Origin: HdN1 sp052035295
GTDB lineage: Bacteria; Pseudomonadota; Gammaproteobacteria; Pseudomonadales; Ketobacteraceae
DNA length: 64,000 bases
Assembly: GCA_052035295.1 (NCBI GenBank)
Contig: JBPOHS010000012.1
Span: forward strand, 68,084 to 132,083
Direction of reading: 5' to 3'
The translations under genes were made by a program, and so were the position numbers. Under the pieces are notes generated by a model. It was not told the origin of the DNA and did no database searches. It saw nothing but the letters and a program-made list of their open reading frames with translations. This document shows, in pieces, positions 42,724 to 51,722 of this stretch (position 1 is the stretch's first letter; each line of letters begins with the position of its first letter).

Positions 42724-44859
42724 TTACTCGCCGCAGTCATCGTCGCCATTGGTATCGACACAGAAGAAACGGAAATGACCCGCCGCCTGCGCCAAGGGAC
42801 TATCGTTGGCATCGACCAGATACGACTGGATGTTCATGCGACAGGAGATATTGGCCGGATCAGTTGAGAGTGCGGCGGCACATGCCGTGACATCACAATC
42901 CTCGGTCGGCAGGAAACTGTCCACCGCATACAGCGCTCCCGAACTGACAAACGCGCACGCCTCTTCACCCATGATCGGCGCCACCGGAGAATCCGTTGTA
43001 TTGACGTGTGCGAATTCATAGGTGTATTTCACCGCAATCGCCGATGCCTCAAGGTCGGTTTTTACGTCAGCATTCACGGCGTCATCAATGATTTCCTGTA
43101 ACTTGCTGTCGGGTGAATCCCACTGGTACAAGGGGCGGGTCGTTGCCACAACTGTAGGGCTATCGCTGTCTGCCGCGCCCGGCACAAAGGTTTCGCCCAC
43201 CAGCACCTGGCTATCCGCTTCGCCGACGCGTGGATGATTACGCGCCACTTCGCGAGTGGCCGTGGTGGAATCACCGAAATTGGCCGTAATGGTGTAGGTG
43301 ACATTGGTGCCCAGCGCCACACAGACACCGTCAGCATCGCTGGTGTAAGTGCTGCCGCCACTTGACGTTAGCGTTATGCTGCCGTCGCCATCGAGTGCTG
43401 TGGAATCTGACGATGAAAGGGTGACCGAGGTAATACTCTTGCCGGCGGCATAAATATCCACCGACGCGACAAAGTGCCCCTCACCATCGCCCTCGTTACA
43501 ACCGAAGCCACTGTTGTGATACACGCTGAAATCCGAGATGCGCGCGGTCTTCAAGGCCGGCGTTCCCATCATGTCGGCAACGAACCCGTAGATATCCAGA
43601 TTCATGTCATTACCGCAGGTGTGTGGTGCCGGGCCATCGCCACCTCCCAGCAGCTGCGCCAGCAAATACGCCTGTTCCAGCGTCAGCTCGGTATCCGCCG
43701 AAATATCGGTCAGATCACCGGTACCCACATACATCGCCGCTTTCGTATCATTGTCGATATCGGTGGACATGCCGGCGCTCGCCGTCAGATGCCCTTGCGC
43801 CTCATCTACCAGCGTTTGCAACGCCGTGATGACCGTACCCAACACCAAATCAGGCCCGGAACTGTTGTTGGCGTTGTAGGCGGTGACCATGTCACTCACA
43901 CTGACCGTTGCATCGGAATCGATCAGGTAAGCACCCATCGCTTCTGCCAGTGCCTGCGGAATGAAATCGCCATCATGCTGATTGCAGGCTTCGAGTGCCA
44001 GTCGCCGAAGGTAGGCCCCCGCTTCTTCTTCCGACGCAGCATCGTCGTTATCAAGCGCCGTACGTTCGGCGTTAAAGGCAGAGGCTTCCAGCAAGGTTTC
44101 GGTGTTGCCCCCGGCAGCGGCCAGACCGTTCGCCATCGCCGTGGTCAGATCCTCTCCCGCTGCGGCAGAAGGCAAGGCGATCGAACCGCCTTCCTGCAAT
44201 GCGCCGGCGTCCATGATCGTCTGCTCACGTAACGCGTCGATGAGCGCCGCGCTGGGCAAGGGGGAAATACCATCCACCGAAACATCAAGCACATCACTCA
44301 ACACGGTCGCCGCCAGGTTCGATTCCGGCGAGACATTCACCTCGCCATCGGCCGTAGGAGCCGCCGGCGCTCGCAATTGCAGGTCGCCTTTTTCCATGCG
44401 GACTTCGTAGTAGAAATCCGTGTCCGCTCCCGTACCCGCCGGTGCAGGATCAATCCCCTCGATGGAGTAGTCGCCCTCTTCATCGGTCGTGACCGTACCG
44501 ATATCAACGGCGGTTTCCGTGCCATCGGCAAACATTTTGTAGAGCGACACGGTGGCGTCGGGCAAGACTTCATTGTCAGAGGCACCGGTATCACCCGCCG
44601 CCCAGGCCAAGGGGGTAGTGGCAAGCTTGGCCACCCAGCGCTCCACGCTTTCACCCAGCGAGGCCACTTCGGCCACATCGGCTGGGCGTGCCACCGCCTT
44701 ACCGGTCAATACGATAGTGTCAGGAACCACGGGATCCGGGTCGATAGGATCCGGATCGGTGGGATCAGCACCGCTCGATTTTTGATTGTCATGACCACAG
44801 CCAACCTGTAGCAACGCCAACGACATGAGCAGCAGTGCCCAGCGCTTGTTGAATTTCAT
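42724..44859 (-). CDS. Large acidic lipoprotein of unknown function
   Basis: A 711-aa lipoprotein (lipobox ALLQVGCGHD) with an Asp-Pro-rich linker (DPTDPDPIDPDPVVPD). Residues about 50-165 look like a carboxypeptidase-regulatory or transthyretin-like fold (VLPDATVSLYKMFADGTETAV, TTDEEGDYSIEGI). The remainder is Ala/Asp/Ser-rich with a second Ig-like stretch (VTLSSSDSTALDGDGSITL). The composition suggests a surface-exposed protein. No enzymatic motif was recognised. Confidence 0.75.
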   Translation of the reverse strand: MKFNKRWALLLMSLALLQVGCGHDNQKSSGADPTDPDPIDPDPVVPDTIVLTGKAVARPADVAEVASLGESVERWVAKLATTPLAWAAGDTGASDNEVLPDATVSLYKMFADGTETAVDIGTVTTDEEGDYSIEGIDPAPAGTGADTDFYYEVRMEKGDLQLRAPAAPTADGEVNVSPESNLAATVLSDVLDVSVDGISPLPSAALIDALREQTIMDAGALQEGGSIALPSAAAGEDLTTAMANGLAAAGGNTETLLEASAFNAERTALDNDDAASEEEAGAYLRRLALEACNQHDGDFIPQALAEAMGAYLIDSDATVSVSDMVTAYNANNSSGPDLVLGTVITALQTLVDEAQGHLTASAGMSTDIDNDTKAAMYVGTGDLTDISADTELTLEQAYLLAQLLGGGDGPAPHTCGNDMNLDIYGFVADMMGTPALKTARISDFSVYHNSGFGCNEGDGEGHFVASVDIYAAGKSITSVTLSSSDSTALDGDGSITLTSSGGSTYTSDADGVCVALGTNVTYTITANFGDSTTATREVARNHPRVGEADSQVLVGETFVPGAADSDSPTVVATTRPLYQWDSPDSKLQEIIDDAVNADVKTDLEASAIAVKYTYEFAHVNTTDSPVAPIMGEEACAFVSSGALYAVDSFLPTEDCDVTACAAALSTDPANISCRMNIQSYLVDANDSPLAQAAGHFRFFCVDTNGDDDCGE

Positions 44860-45115
44860 AAAATCCCTCTCTCTGTAGTAACTCGCGACAACTGCTATTG
44901 ATGTACGGTCTTTTCAGCGTAGCTCTCACAACAAAGCCCACAAGGGAAGCCCGCCCATGGCGGCGGCCTCGACGCACTAGCAGGCTGAAAAATGGGGGGA
45001 AATTTTTGGGATGACGCCACGCCAAACGCACAGCAATTGATACATGGATACATATTTTGTATCATCACCCCCAGAAGGACGCCCAACATCACTCCCCGGA
45101 CCCGAGATAACAACA

Positions 45116-46135
45116 ATGACTTCCCGCACTCTCACTGCCCTGCGCACGCTCAGCGGCGCCGCCATACTCACTTTCGCATTGTCTACAAACGCAGAACCCG
45201 TCAAACGCGAATTCTGTCTCTTCGATATCGTCGGCAAGGCCGGGCCCATATATAACGCCATGCAGGAGTACCGCCTGGAGGCGCTCAAGTGGGGCGTCGA
45301 CATGCAGATCAAGCCGTACACCGATGAACGCGTCACCGTCGAAGAATTCAAGGCCGGTCACTGCGATGCGGTCGCCGTTACCGGCTTGCGCGCACGGACG
45401 TTCAACGCATTTACCGGGACTCTCGATTCGATTGCGTCGATTCCCGACTACGACCACCTGCGCGTCGTACTCGAAAAATTGACCTCGCCTAAACTCGCTC
45501 CACTGATGCGTTCCGGTGAATATGAAGTCGCAGGTGTCGGCCCGGCCGGCAGTGCCTACATGATCACCAATGACCGCTCCATCGACACCATTCAGGAGGT
45601 CGCTGGCAAACGTGTTGCCGTGCTCGATTTCGACAAATCGCAGGCAGAAATGGTGGAAGGCATCGGCGCCTCACCCGTGACGGTATCGATTGCGAATATC
45701 GGCAGCATGTTCAACAACGGTGCCGTGGATATCATTGGTGCGCCGGCTGTCGCCTTTGAACCGTTCGAGCTGTACAAGGGCGTGGGCAGCAAAGGGGGTG
45801 TCGTGAAATTTTCGATGGCGCAATTGACGGTGCAACTGCTGATCCGGCACCCGAAATTCCCGGAGGGCTTCGGGCAGAAATCGCGGGAATTCATTTATTC
45901 GCAATACGACCGCGCCATGACCGAAATCACGCGCGCTGAAGCGGCTATCGATAACAGGATGTGGATGAATATTCCGGAAAAGGATCTTGAAGGTTATCGG
46001 GAAATGGCGCGTCAAACCCGCATCAAACTACGCGATAAAGGCTATTACGATGCCAAAATGCTGACGTTCCTGGGGCGTGTGCGTTGTGAAATGAATCCGC
46101 GCCTGAGCGAGTGCACGGCCCAGGATCGGGAATAA
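45116..46135 (+). CDS. Periplasmic solute-binding protein, putative
   Basis: From the ATG at 45116 (339 aa) there is a signal peptide (ALSTNA) and a two-lobed binding-protein pattern with residues such as EFCLFDIVGKAGPIYNAM, GHCDAVAVTGLRARTFN, SIDTIQEVAGKRVAVLDFDKSQAEMVE and GAVDIIGAPAVAFEP. It resembles TRAP/PhnD-type substrate-binding proteins, but no transporter membrane genes are adjacent. The ligand is unknown. Confidence 0.7.
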   Translation: MTSRTLTALRTLSGAAILTFALSTNAEPVKREFCLFDIVGKAGPIYNAMQEYRLEALKWGVDMQIKPYTDERVTVEEFKAGHCDAVAVTGLRARTFNAFTGTLDSIASIPDYDHLRVVLEKLTSPKLAPLMRSGEYEVAGVGPAGSAYMITNDRSIDTIQEVAGKRVAVLDFDKSQAEMVEGIGASPVTVSIANIGSMFNNGAVDIIGAPAVAFEPFELYKGVGSKGGVVKFSMAQLTVQLLIRHPKFPEGFGQKSREFIYSQYDRAMTEITRAEAAIDNRMWMNIPEKDLEGYREMARQTRIKLRDKGYYDAKMLTFLGRVRCEMNPRLSECTAQDRE

Positions 46136-46150
46136 ATACATCCGGTTGCA

Positions 46151-46172
46151 CTGCCCCGAATCACCGGGGCAG
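46151..46172 (+). terminator. Hairpin after the solute-binding protein gene
   Basis: An 8-bp GC stem (CTGCCCCG/CGGGGCAG) with a 6-nt loop lies 16 nt past the stop. It lacks a T-run. Confidence 0.5.
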
Positions 46173-46313
46173 CCGCGTGAATGCTGTGCACACGCCCCGC
46201 CAATTGCAGCAAGTGCTAGCAGCTAATGCATTGATTGCCCAAAGCCCACCGAAAACCTGATACATTGCTCACCCCAAGCATTCACCCAGGTATCACCGCG
46301 ACGGAAGCAGTCC

Positions 46314-47126
46314 ATGGCAACCAAGATCACCTTCATCGGCGCCGGCAACATGGCGTCCAGCCTGGCCGGCGGGCTTATCGCCAAAGGCGTTGAACCCACG
46401 ACCCTGACACTCGCCGACATCAATGAGCAGCAACTGCAGAGCGCCCGCAGCACCCTGGGCGTTGCCACGGCCCGCGACAATCTGGCGGCCTGTGCCAAGG
46501 CCGACGTGATCCTTGTCGCGGTCAAACCGCAAGTGGTCGCCCAGGTGATTCCGCCCCTCAAGGATATCGTTGCCCAGCGCAAGGCCCTGGTGATCAGCAT
46601 CGTCGCTGGCACCCCCCTGTCCCGTTTTGCCGAATGGCTGGGCCCCGACGCGGCAGTGGTGCGTTGCATGCCCAATACTCCGGCACTGGTGGAACTGGGC
46701 GCGACCGGCATGTATGCGAACGCCAAAGTGAGCGATGCCCAACGCGAGCAGGCCCGCCACATATTGTCGAGCGTGGGTCTGGCCCTGTGGCTCGATAACG
46801 AGGACCAGATCGACGCCATTACGTCCCTTTCAGGCAGTGGCCCCGCCTACTTCTTCCTGGTGATGGAAGCGATGATCGCCGCCGGCCGCGCCATGGGTCT
46901 ATCCGAGTCCGTCGCCCGCCAGATGACCCTGCAAACCGCGCTGGGCGCCGCGCACATGGCCATCACCAGCGATGCCGATGCGGCAGAGCTGCGGCGCCGG
47001 GTGACCTCGCCCGGGGGCACCACGGAACGGGCAATCGAAGTCTTCGAACAGGGCAAGCTGCGGGAGCTGTTTGGCGATGCGCTGCAGGCAGCCTATCAAC
47101 GCTCGAAGGAACTCGCCGCCAGCTGA
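46314..47126 (+). CDS. proC: Pyrroline-5-carboxylate reductase
   Basis: ProC reduces 1-pyrroline-5-carboxylate to proline with NAD(P)H, the last step of proline synthesis. The 270-aa protein has the N-terminal Rossmann motif FIGAGNMASSLAGGL, the central VRCMPNTPALV, and the family signature VTSPGGTTERAI near the C-terminus. It heads the common gammaproteobacterial proC-yggT-yggU block. Confidence 0.97.
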   Translation: MATKITFIGAGNMASSLAGGLIAKGVEPTTLTLADINEQQLQSARSTLGVATARDNLAACAKADVILVAVKPQVVAQVIPPLKDIVAQRKALVISIVAGTPLSRFAEWLGPDAAVVRCMPNTPALVELGATGMYANAKVSDAQREQARHILSSVGLALWLDNEDQIDAITSLSGSGPAYFFLVMEAMIAAGRAMGLSESVARQMTLQTALGAAHMAITSDADAAELRRRVTSPGGTTERAIEVFEQGKLRELFGDALQAAYQRSKELAAS

Positions 47127-47271
47127 GGGGGCATTCCTGCCACGGGCGAATGCCTAATTGAACCAGCCAACACTTTGATCTGCCGTCAAAACTGCTAGAC
47201 TCTCCAGACTGCCCGTAGCGGGCGATGCGCCTTCGCCTTCGCCCACCACCCCCTGAAGAGGTTTTCTGCGA

Positions 47272-47817
47272 ATGAACGTCATCGGCACTCTCAATTTGTT
47301 GCTGACCTACGCTTTTGATTTCTACATCATGATTGTGATCGCCCGCTTCATGCTGCAGCTGGTGCGTGCTGACTTCTACAATCCGCTGTCGCAGTTCGTG
47401 GTCAAGGCCACCAAGCCGGTGCTGAATCCGCTGCGTCGCATGATTCCCGGTGTCGGTGGCATCGACTGGGCGTCAGTGGTACTGCTGGTGTCGCTGGTCG
47501 TGGTCAAGCTGGGGGCGCTGCTGGTGCTCAATGATGGTTATTTCGAGCCCATCGGTTTCACCATCATTCTGCTGAAATCCGCTGCCAATTCCGTGCTCAA
47601 TTTTTTCCTGTTCACGATTTTTGCCGGCGCCATCCTCAGCTGGTTTGCGCAGGGATTCAATCCAATGGTGCAAGTGTTTCACCAGGTAAGCGAACCGGTG
47701 TTGCGCCCTTTCCGCCGCTTGCTGCCGCCTGTGTCAGGCATGGATTTCTCCCCCATTCTGGCGTTGCTGATCCTGCAGGCGCTCAAGACCTTGTTCCAGC
47801 TGGATGGCGTTCCCTGA
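47272..47817 (+). CDS. yggT: YggT-family membrane protein
   Basis: A 181-aa membrane protein with two tandem YGGT units of two membrane segments each (MIVIARFMLQLVRADFYNPLSQFVVKATKP and AILSWFAQGFNPMVQVFHQVSEPVLRPFRRLLPP). The role is not settled; cytochrome c and osmotic or cell-division links have been proposed for the family. It follows proC and precedes yggU, as in many relatives. Confidence 0.93.
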   Translation: MNVIGTLNLLLTYAFDFYIMIVIARFMLQLVRADFYNPLSQFVVKATKPVLNPLRRMIPGVGGIDWASVVLLVSLVVVKLGALLVLNDGYFEPIGFTIILLKSAANSVLNFFLFTIFAGAILSWFAQGFNPMVQVFHQVSEPVLRPFRRLLPPVSGMDFSPILALLILQALKTLFQLDGVP

Positions 47818-47832
47818 GCGGCCGGCGATTCC

Positions 47833-48171
47833 TTGAGCACTCCCACCTCCTGGTACCAGTGGCAGGGTGAAGACCTGCTGCTGGATTGCCGTCTGCAGCC
47901 CAAAGCCTCCACCGATGAATTCGTCGGGGAACATGACGGGCAGCTCAAAATCCGCATTACCGCACCGCCAGTCGATGGCAAGGCCAACGCACATCTGGTT
48001 AAATTCCTCGCCAAGGCCTTTGGCGTGCCGCAAGGGCAAGTGACCATCGAACGCGGCGACACCGGCCGCAGCAAGCGCATAAGAATCCATGCGCCGGGGA
48101 AATTTCCTGCAGCACTGGCCATTCTGCCTGGCGTGGCATCCGCCGATGCTTCCCCCCGGAAAAACAGGTAA
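47833..48171 (+). CDS. yggU: DUF167/YggU-family protein
   Basis: A 112-aa protein starting at TTG (47833), an uncommon but plausible start 15 nt after yggT. The family core is LQPKASTDEFVGEHDG, ITAPPVDGKANAHLVKFLAKAFGVP and IERGDTGRSKRIRI. Its last third is copied at 49352-49405, so this locus has been rearranged nearby. Confidence 0.9.
   Translation: MSTPTSWYQWQGEDLLLDCRLQPKASTDEFVGEHDGQLKIRITAPPVDGKANAHLVKFLAKAFGVPQGQVTIERGDTGRSKRIRIHAPGKFPAALAILPGVASADASPRKNR
48059..48112 (+). repeat. Left copy of a direct repeat from the yggU 3' end
   Basis: These bases recur at 49352-49405 with one mismatch over about 51 positions (CACCGGCCGCAGCAAGCGC...). The two copies bracket the small lipoprotein pair at a distance of 1293 bp. 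Confidence 0.88.
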
Positions 48172-48274
48172 AGGTATTCCTGAACAGCTGGGAAAACGTC
48201 TGCGTCTATCGGCGATGGATGCACGTCTGTTCGCGCTCATCAACAACCAGCATCAAATGCACTACAGGAGTTCC

Positions 48275-48592
48275 ATGAAAAAAGCATTGATATTAATACC
48301 CCTGCTTTCTGTAGCAGGGTGTGCAAGTACAGGAAATTATCCCGCAGAAGGCAATGTGGCAGCCAAAGATTATCAGCATGTCAGCGGTGTCAAAGAGCGC
48401 AGAAGTGCTGCAGCCGAAACAGCAACCTTGATTGGCACTGCGACCGTATCAGCGACGGCCGCGGTAGCAGCAGGCGGCACCCCAGTGGCTGGCAACCCTG
48501 ACATGCGGAGATATACGGTGACGCTGCCTAACACGTCAAAAACCTACGACCTGCCGGAAGGTTGCCAACTGCTCGACGGGAGTACACCATAA
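48275..48592 (+). CDS. Small lipoprotein
   Basis: A 105-aa lipoprotein (MKKALILIPLLSVAGCAS) after a perfect AGGAG. The mature part has an Ala/Thr-rich helix (AETATLIGTATVSATAAVAAGG) then a short basic-acidic tail with one Cys (DLPEGCQLLDG). No family recognised. Its stop overlaps the next gene (TAATG), so the two are coupled. Confidence 0.75.
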   Translation: MKKALILIPLLSVAGCASTGNYPAEGNVAAKDYQHVSGVKERRSAAAETATLIGTATVSATAAVAAGGTPVAGNPDMRRYTVTLPNTSKTYDLPEGCQLLDGSTP

Positions 48593-49173
48593 TGAAAAGC
48601 ATCGGCAAGTTTTACCTATTGATCACTGCGGCATTACTGTTACTGTTGCAAGGGTGCACCATTGCTTCACATGATCAAAAACACAAATACTGGGCGATGC
48701 AGCCTGAGATGCAACCACTCCCGCCAGTCGGCGTTGTCGCAGATGCCGGCTACGTGTCGTACCCCCTACTGATATCAAGAAAAAAACTGTTTTCCAGTGT
48801 CGCCACCTGCAGCGGCATCTTTCCTGTCGACATTGAAGTCAAGGTCACTGTAAAACCTTCCGAGCATCTGCTTGTTGCGTTACCCTGGTTGATTGTGTCG
48901 GGCTCTTCCGCATTCATCATTCCGTATCGCGGTGACAATCCAAGAGTCGCTGAGTTCATCGTCAAGGTGCATGGCAACGAAGTGAAAAAATTCATCTATG
49001 ACGATACCAAGTACACTTGGATCGCCTCGTTGGGCATGTTTGCGGGGGCACTCTCTCAGTCGAATGACGAATATTACGTTGAGGAACTTATCGCCGACCA
49101 ATTCGTAAACTCGTTCATCATTGATTTGCACAAGGACGAAGTATTACTGGCCCAGATACGACATGCTCAGTAA
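48592..49173 (+). CDS. Lipoprotein of unknown function, partner of the preceding small lipoprotein
   Basis: The 193-aa protein begins MKSIGKFYLLITAALLLLLQGCTIAS with a lipobox at QGC. There are later hydrophobic stretches (LLVALPWLIVSGSSAFIIP and TWIASLGMFAGAL). It is translationally coupled to the preceding lipoprotein. Both lie between copies of a yggU fragment. Function unknown. Confidence 0.75.
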   Translation: MKSIGKFYLLITAALLLLLQGCTIASHDQKHKYWAMQPEMQPLPPVGVVADAGYVSYPLLISRKKLFSSVATCSGIFPVDIEVKVTVKPSEHLLVALPWLIVSGSSAFIIPYRGDNPRVAEFIVKVHGNEVKKFIYDDTKYTWIASLGMFAGALSQSNDEYYVEELIADQFVNSFIIDLHKDEVLLAQIRHAQ

Positions 49174-49530
49174 GGGATGACGCAAGGCCGTGAGCTGAGT
49201 GTGCACTACTCAAACAAGAGCACACTCAAACCCCGGGCTATCCTTGGAGCCTGGTTACGCCTTCGGGGAGTTGCCGTTCCACCCGGCATCACCCAGGAGG
49301 CGTATATCAAACCCCGTCGATGACAAGCCCTTACTCATCTGCTTAAATCACACACCGGCCGCAGCAAGCGCATAAGAATCCGTGCGCCGGGGAAATTTCC
49401 TGCTACGCTGCACATTCAGGCCCGCGCGATTCCAACAGGAACCAAGCCACCCCGGCCGGCGTGATATCCAACCCATTTGTTCCCGACAACACACCCTGTT
49501 TCCAGGGGCTTGCTAAGTGGTGAGTGACCG
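49174..49530 (+). other. Gene-poor stretch with hairpin and yggU fragment copy
   Basis: No convincing gene is seen. Just after the lipoprotein stop an 8-bp inverted repeat (GAGTGTGC at 49197-49204, GCACACTC at 49220-49227) may terminate transcription. A 48-codon frame starting at 49178 has no recognised relative. The yggU copy occupies 49352-49405. Confidence 0.5.
49352..49405 (+). repeat. Right copy of the yggU 3'-end direct repeat
   Basis: It matches 48059-48112 with a single mismatch and then diverges. It is not in an extended reading frame here. Confidence 0.88.
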
Positions 49531-51531
49531 ATGAAAGAGTCGGATCTGGAGGCCGGACGCCTCGCCCATAACGTCGACGCCTATGTCACCTGGCGTAAGG
49601 ACATCTTCCGGGAACTCACCCGCTATCGCAGCTGGCTGGGCGAAAACCGCCTGCTCACCGATGAACTCGATCAGCGCCTCAATCAAGCCCTGGCCACCCT
49701 GCGCGATGACCGCATCACCCTGGCCTTCGTAGGCGAGTTTTCGCGCGGCAAAACCGAGCTGATCAACGCCCTGTTCTTTGCCCAGTACGGCATCCGCATT
49801 CTGCCCTCGGGCGTCGGGCGCACCACCATGTGCCCGACCGAGCTGTTCTACGATCACCGCGCAGCCAGTAGTTACATCCGCCTGTTGCCCATCGAAACCC
49901 GCATGGGGGGCTCGAGCGTTGCCAAATTCAAGAAGATCCCTGATCACTGGGTGTACATACCGCTCGATCACACCCAGCCGGAGTCGATGAAAAAGGCCTT
50001 CAGCGAGGTGGCGTCCAGCAAGTCGGTCACCGCCCAGGAAGCTGCGGCCATGGGATTCCAGATTGACTTGCTGGAACGCTGTATCGATGACCCCAAACGT
50101 GTGATGGTGCCAGCCTGGCGCCATGGGTTGATCAGTTTTGACCACCCCCTGTTGCGCAGGGGCCTGACCATTATCGATACCCCGGGGCTCAACGCCCTGG
50201 GTTGCGAACCCGAACTGACCTTCAGCCTGCTGCCCGAAGCCCAGGCCATCCTGTTTCTGCTGAGTTCCTCGACCGGCGTCACCAGCACCGACCTGGATAT
50301 CTGGAACCGCCATATCCGCGATCTCGCCTTGCGTGAATACACGGGCGTGTATGCCATTCTCAACAAGATCGACTCCTTGTGGGATGAACTCGAAAGTGAG
50401 GCCCACAATCACCAGGCCCTCACCGATCTGATGACACAGTGTGGACGTTATCTGTCGGTACAACCTGACGAAGTCATTCCGGTCTCTGCCCGCGAAGGGC
50501 TGCTGGCGCGCATCGAACACAACGACACCCGTCTGCGGCGTAGCAACCTGCCGGCACTTGAAAACCTGTTGTCACAGGACATGATGCGCCGCAAGGAAAT
50601 GCTCATGCAGCGCAAGGTGGTGAACGATATTGTCAGTATCATGCATGGCAGCCGCAAAGCGCTCAAACGCCGCCGCGAGACCGTGCTCGAACAGCTGGAA
50701 ATGCTGCAATCCGATGCCCAGGACAAACAACGGCAGCTCGATGACTACACCCAGCAAACGCGCACGGAACAAGCGTTCTATCACAAGAAACTGATTCTGC
50801 TGAAAACCAGTCGCAAGGCACTCGAGCGTGAAGGCGAACAGATGCTGACGCCAGTGTCGGAAGAAAACCTGGATCGCTACCTGAAAGACGCCGCGCGCGC
50901 GCTTTCCCAAAGCTGGACCATTGTCGGCATGAATAACGCCATGGATGCGTTTTTCGACAATCTGCGGCGTGATATGCATCAAGTCAGTGAACACCAGCAA
51001 TACGTGTTGAAAACCATCGCCGACATCTATGCCCGTTATGAATCCGAGCAGAGCGTGGCGCCGATCGAATACCCCAAATTCAATCCACGGGATTATCTGA
51101 TACAGCTGGATGACCTGCGCACAAAATCCGGCAGTTTCCGGCGCAATCTGAAAAAATTGCTGACCGAACAACGCTCGACGTCCAAACGTTTCCTGACCAC
51201 CATTGCGGCCGAAGGCTCGGCGATCTACCGGCGTTTCCACGAGGATGCGACGCAGTGGCTGCACCATGTGCTGCTGCCCATTTTCCAGAACGTACAGGAA
51301 CAGAAACAGCTGCTCGACGACCAGATCGTGCGCCTGAAAACCCTCGCCCACGCGGGCGATGATCTACAGGCCCGCGAGGCCCAGATCCAGGCCATGCTCG
51401 CGCAGATCGATCGCCAGATCCAGGAAGCCGACAGCATGCTGAAGGCGCTGCGCAAACCGGCCCCCTATCAGCAGAACCGTAAGGTTATCCCTATACTGAA
51501 CGGTATCGTGAGCCCCGGGCACAGCGCCTGA
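49531..51531 (+). CDS. Dynamin-like GTPase family protein
   Basis: A 666-aa protein with a dynamin-type GTPase domain: G1 motif GEFSRGKT (68-75), G3 DTPG (216-219) and G4 NKID (278-281). After it come long helical and coiled-coil regions (about 365-425 and 500-650) typical of bacterial dynamins that remodel or repair membranes. No membrane segment is obvious, so membrane binding is likely peripheral. It stands alone on its transcript. Confidence 0.87.
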   Translation: MKESDLEAGRLAHNVDAYVTWRKDIFRELTRYRSWLGENRLLTDELDQRLNQALATLRDDRITLAFVGEFSRGKTELINALFFAQYGIRILPSGVGRTTMCPTELFYDHRAASSYIRLLPIETRMGGSSVAKFKKIPDHWVYIPLDHTQPESMKKAFSEVASSKSVTAQEAAAMGFQIDLLERCIDDPKRVMVPAWRHGLISFDHPLLRRGLTIIDTPGLNALGCEPELTFSLLPEAQAILFLLSSSTGVTSTDLDIWNRHIRDLALREYTGVYAILNKIDSLWDELESEAHNHQALTDLMTQCGRYLSVQPDEVIPVSAREGLLARIEHNDTRLRRSNLPALENLLSQDMMRRKEMLMQRKVVNDIVSIMHGSRKALKRRRETVLEQLEMLQSDAQDKQRQLDDYTQQTRTEQAFYHKKLILLKTSRKALEREGEQMLTPVSEENLDRYLKDAARALSQSWTIVGMNNAMDAFFDNLRRDMHQVSEHQQYVLKTIADIYARYESEQSVAPIEYPKFNPRDYLIQLDDLRTKSGSFRRNLKKLLTEQRSTSKRFLTTIAAEGSAIYRRFHEDATQWLHHVLLPIFQNVQEQKQLLDDQIVRLKTLAHAGDDLQAREAQIQAMLAQIDRQIQEADSMLKALRKPAPYQQNRKVIPILNGIVSPGHSA

Positions 51532-51722
51532 TCCGGCGGTTCCGGATAGCCTCGCCCCAAACAGAAAATCTCTCCCTTCCTGACAGGGATTCAAGCTGCA
51601 TCCCTTCAAAAACTGCTGCCTCATCAACGAGTAAGATCCGCGTTCAAAATCACCCTGCCACCGCGACCGATCAGGTCTAGACTGAAAGATGCACATGGGA
51701 AATATCGAGATTTGCACTAGGA

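Noticed and set aside
49513..50520. A 335-codon open frame on the minus strand
   Set aside because: It lies wholly inside the dynamin-like GTPase gene, which has clear GTPase motifs, and its composition is that of a GC-rich antisense shadow.
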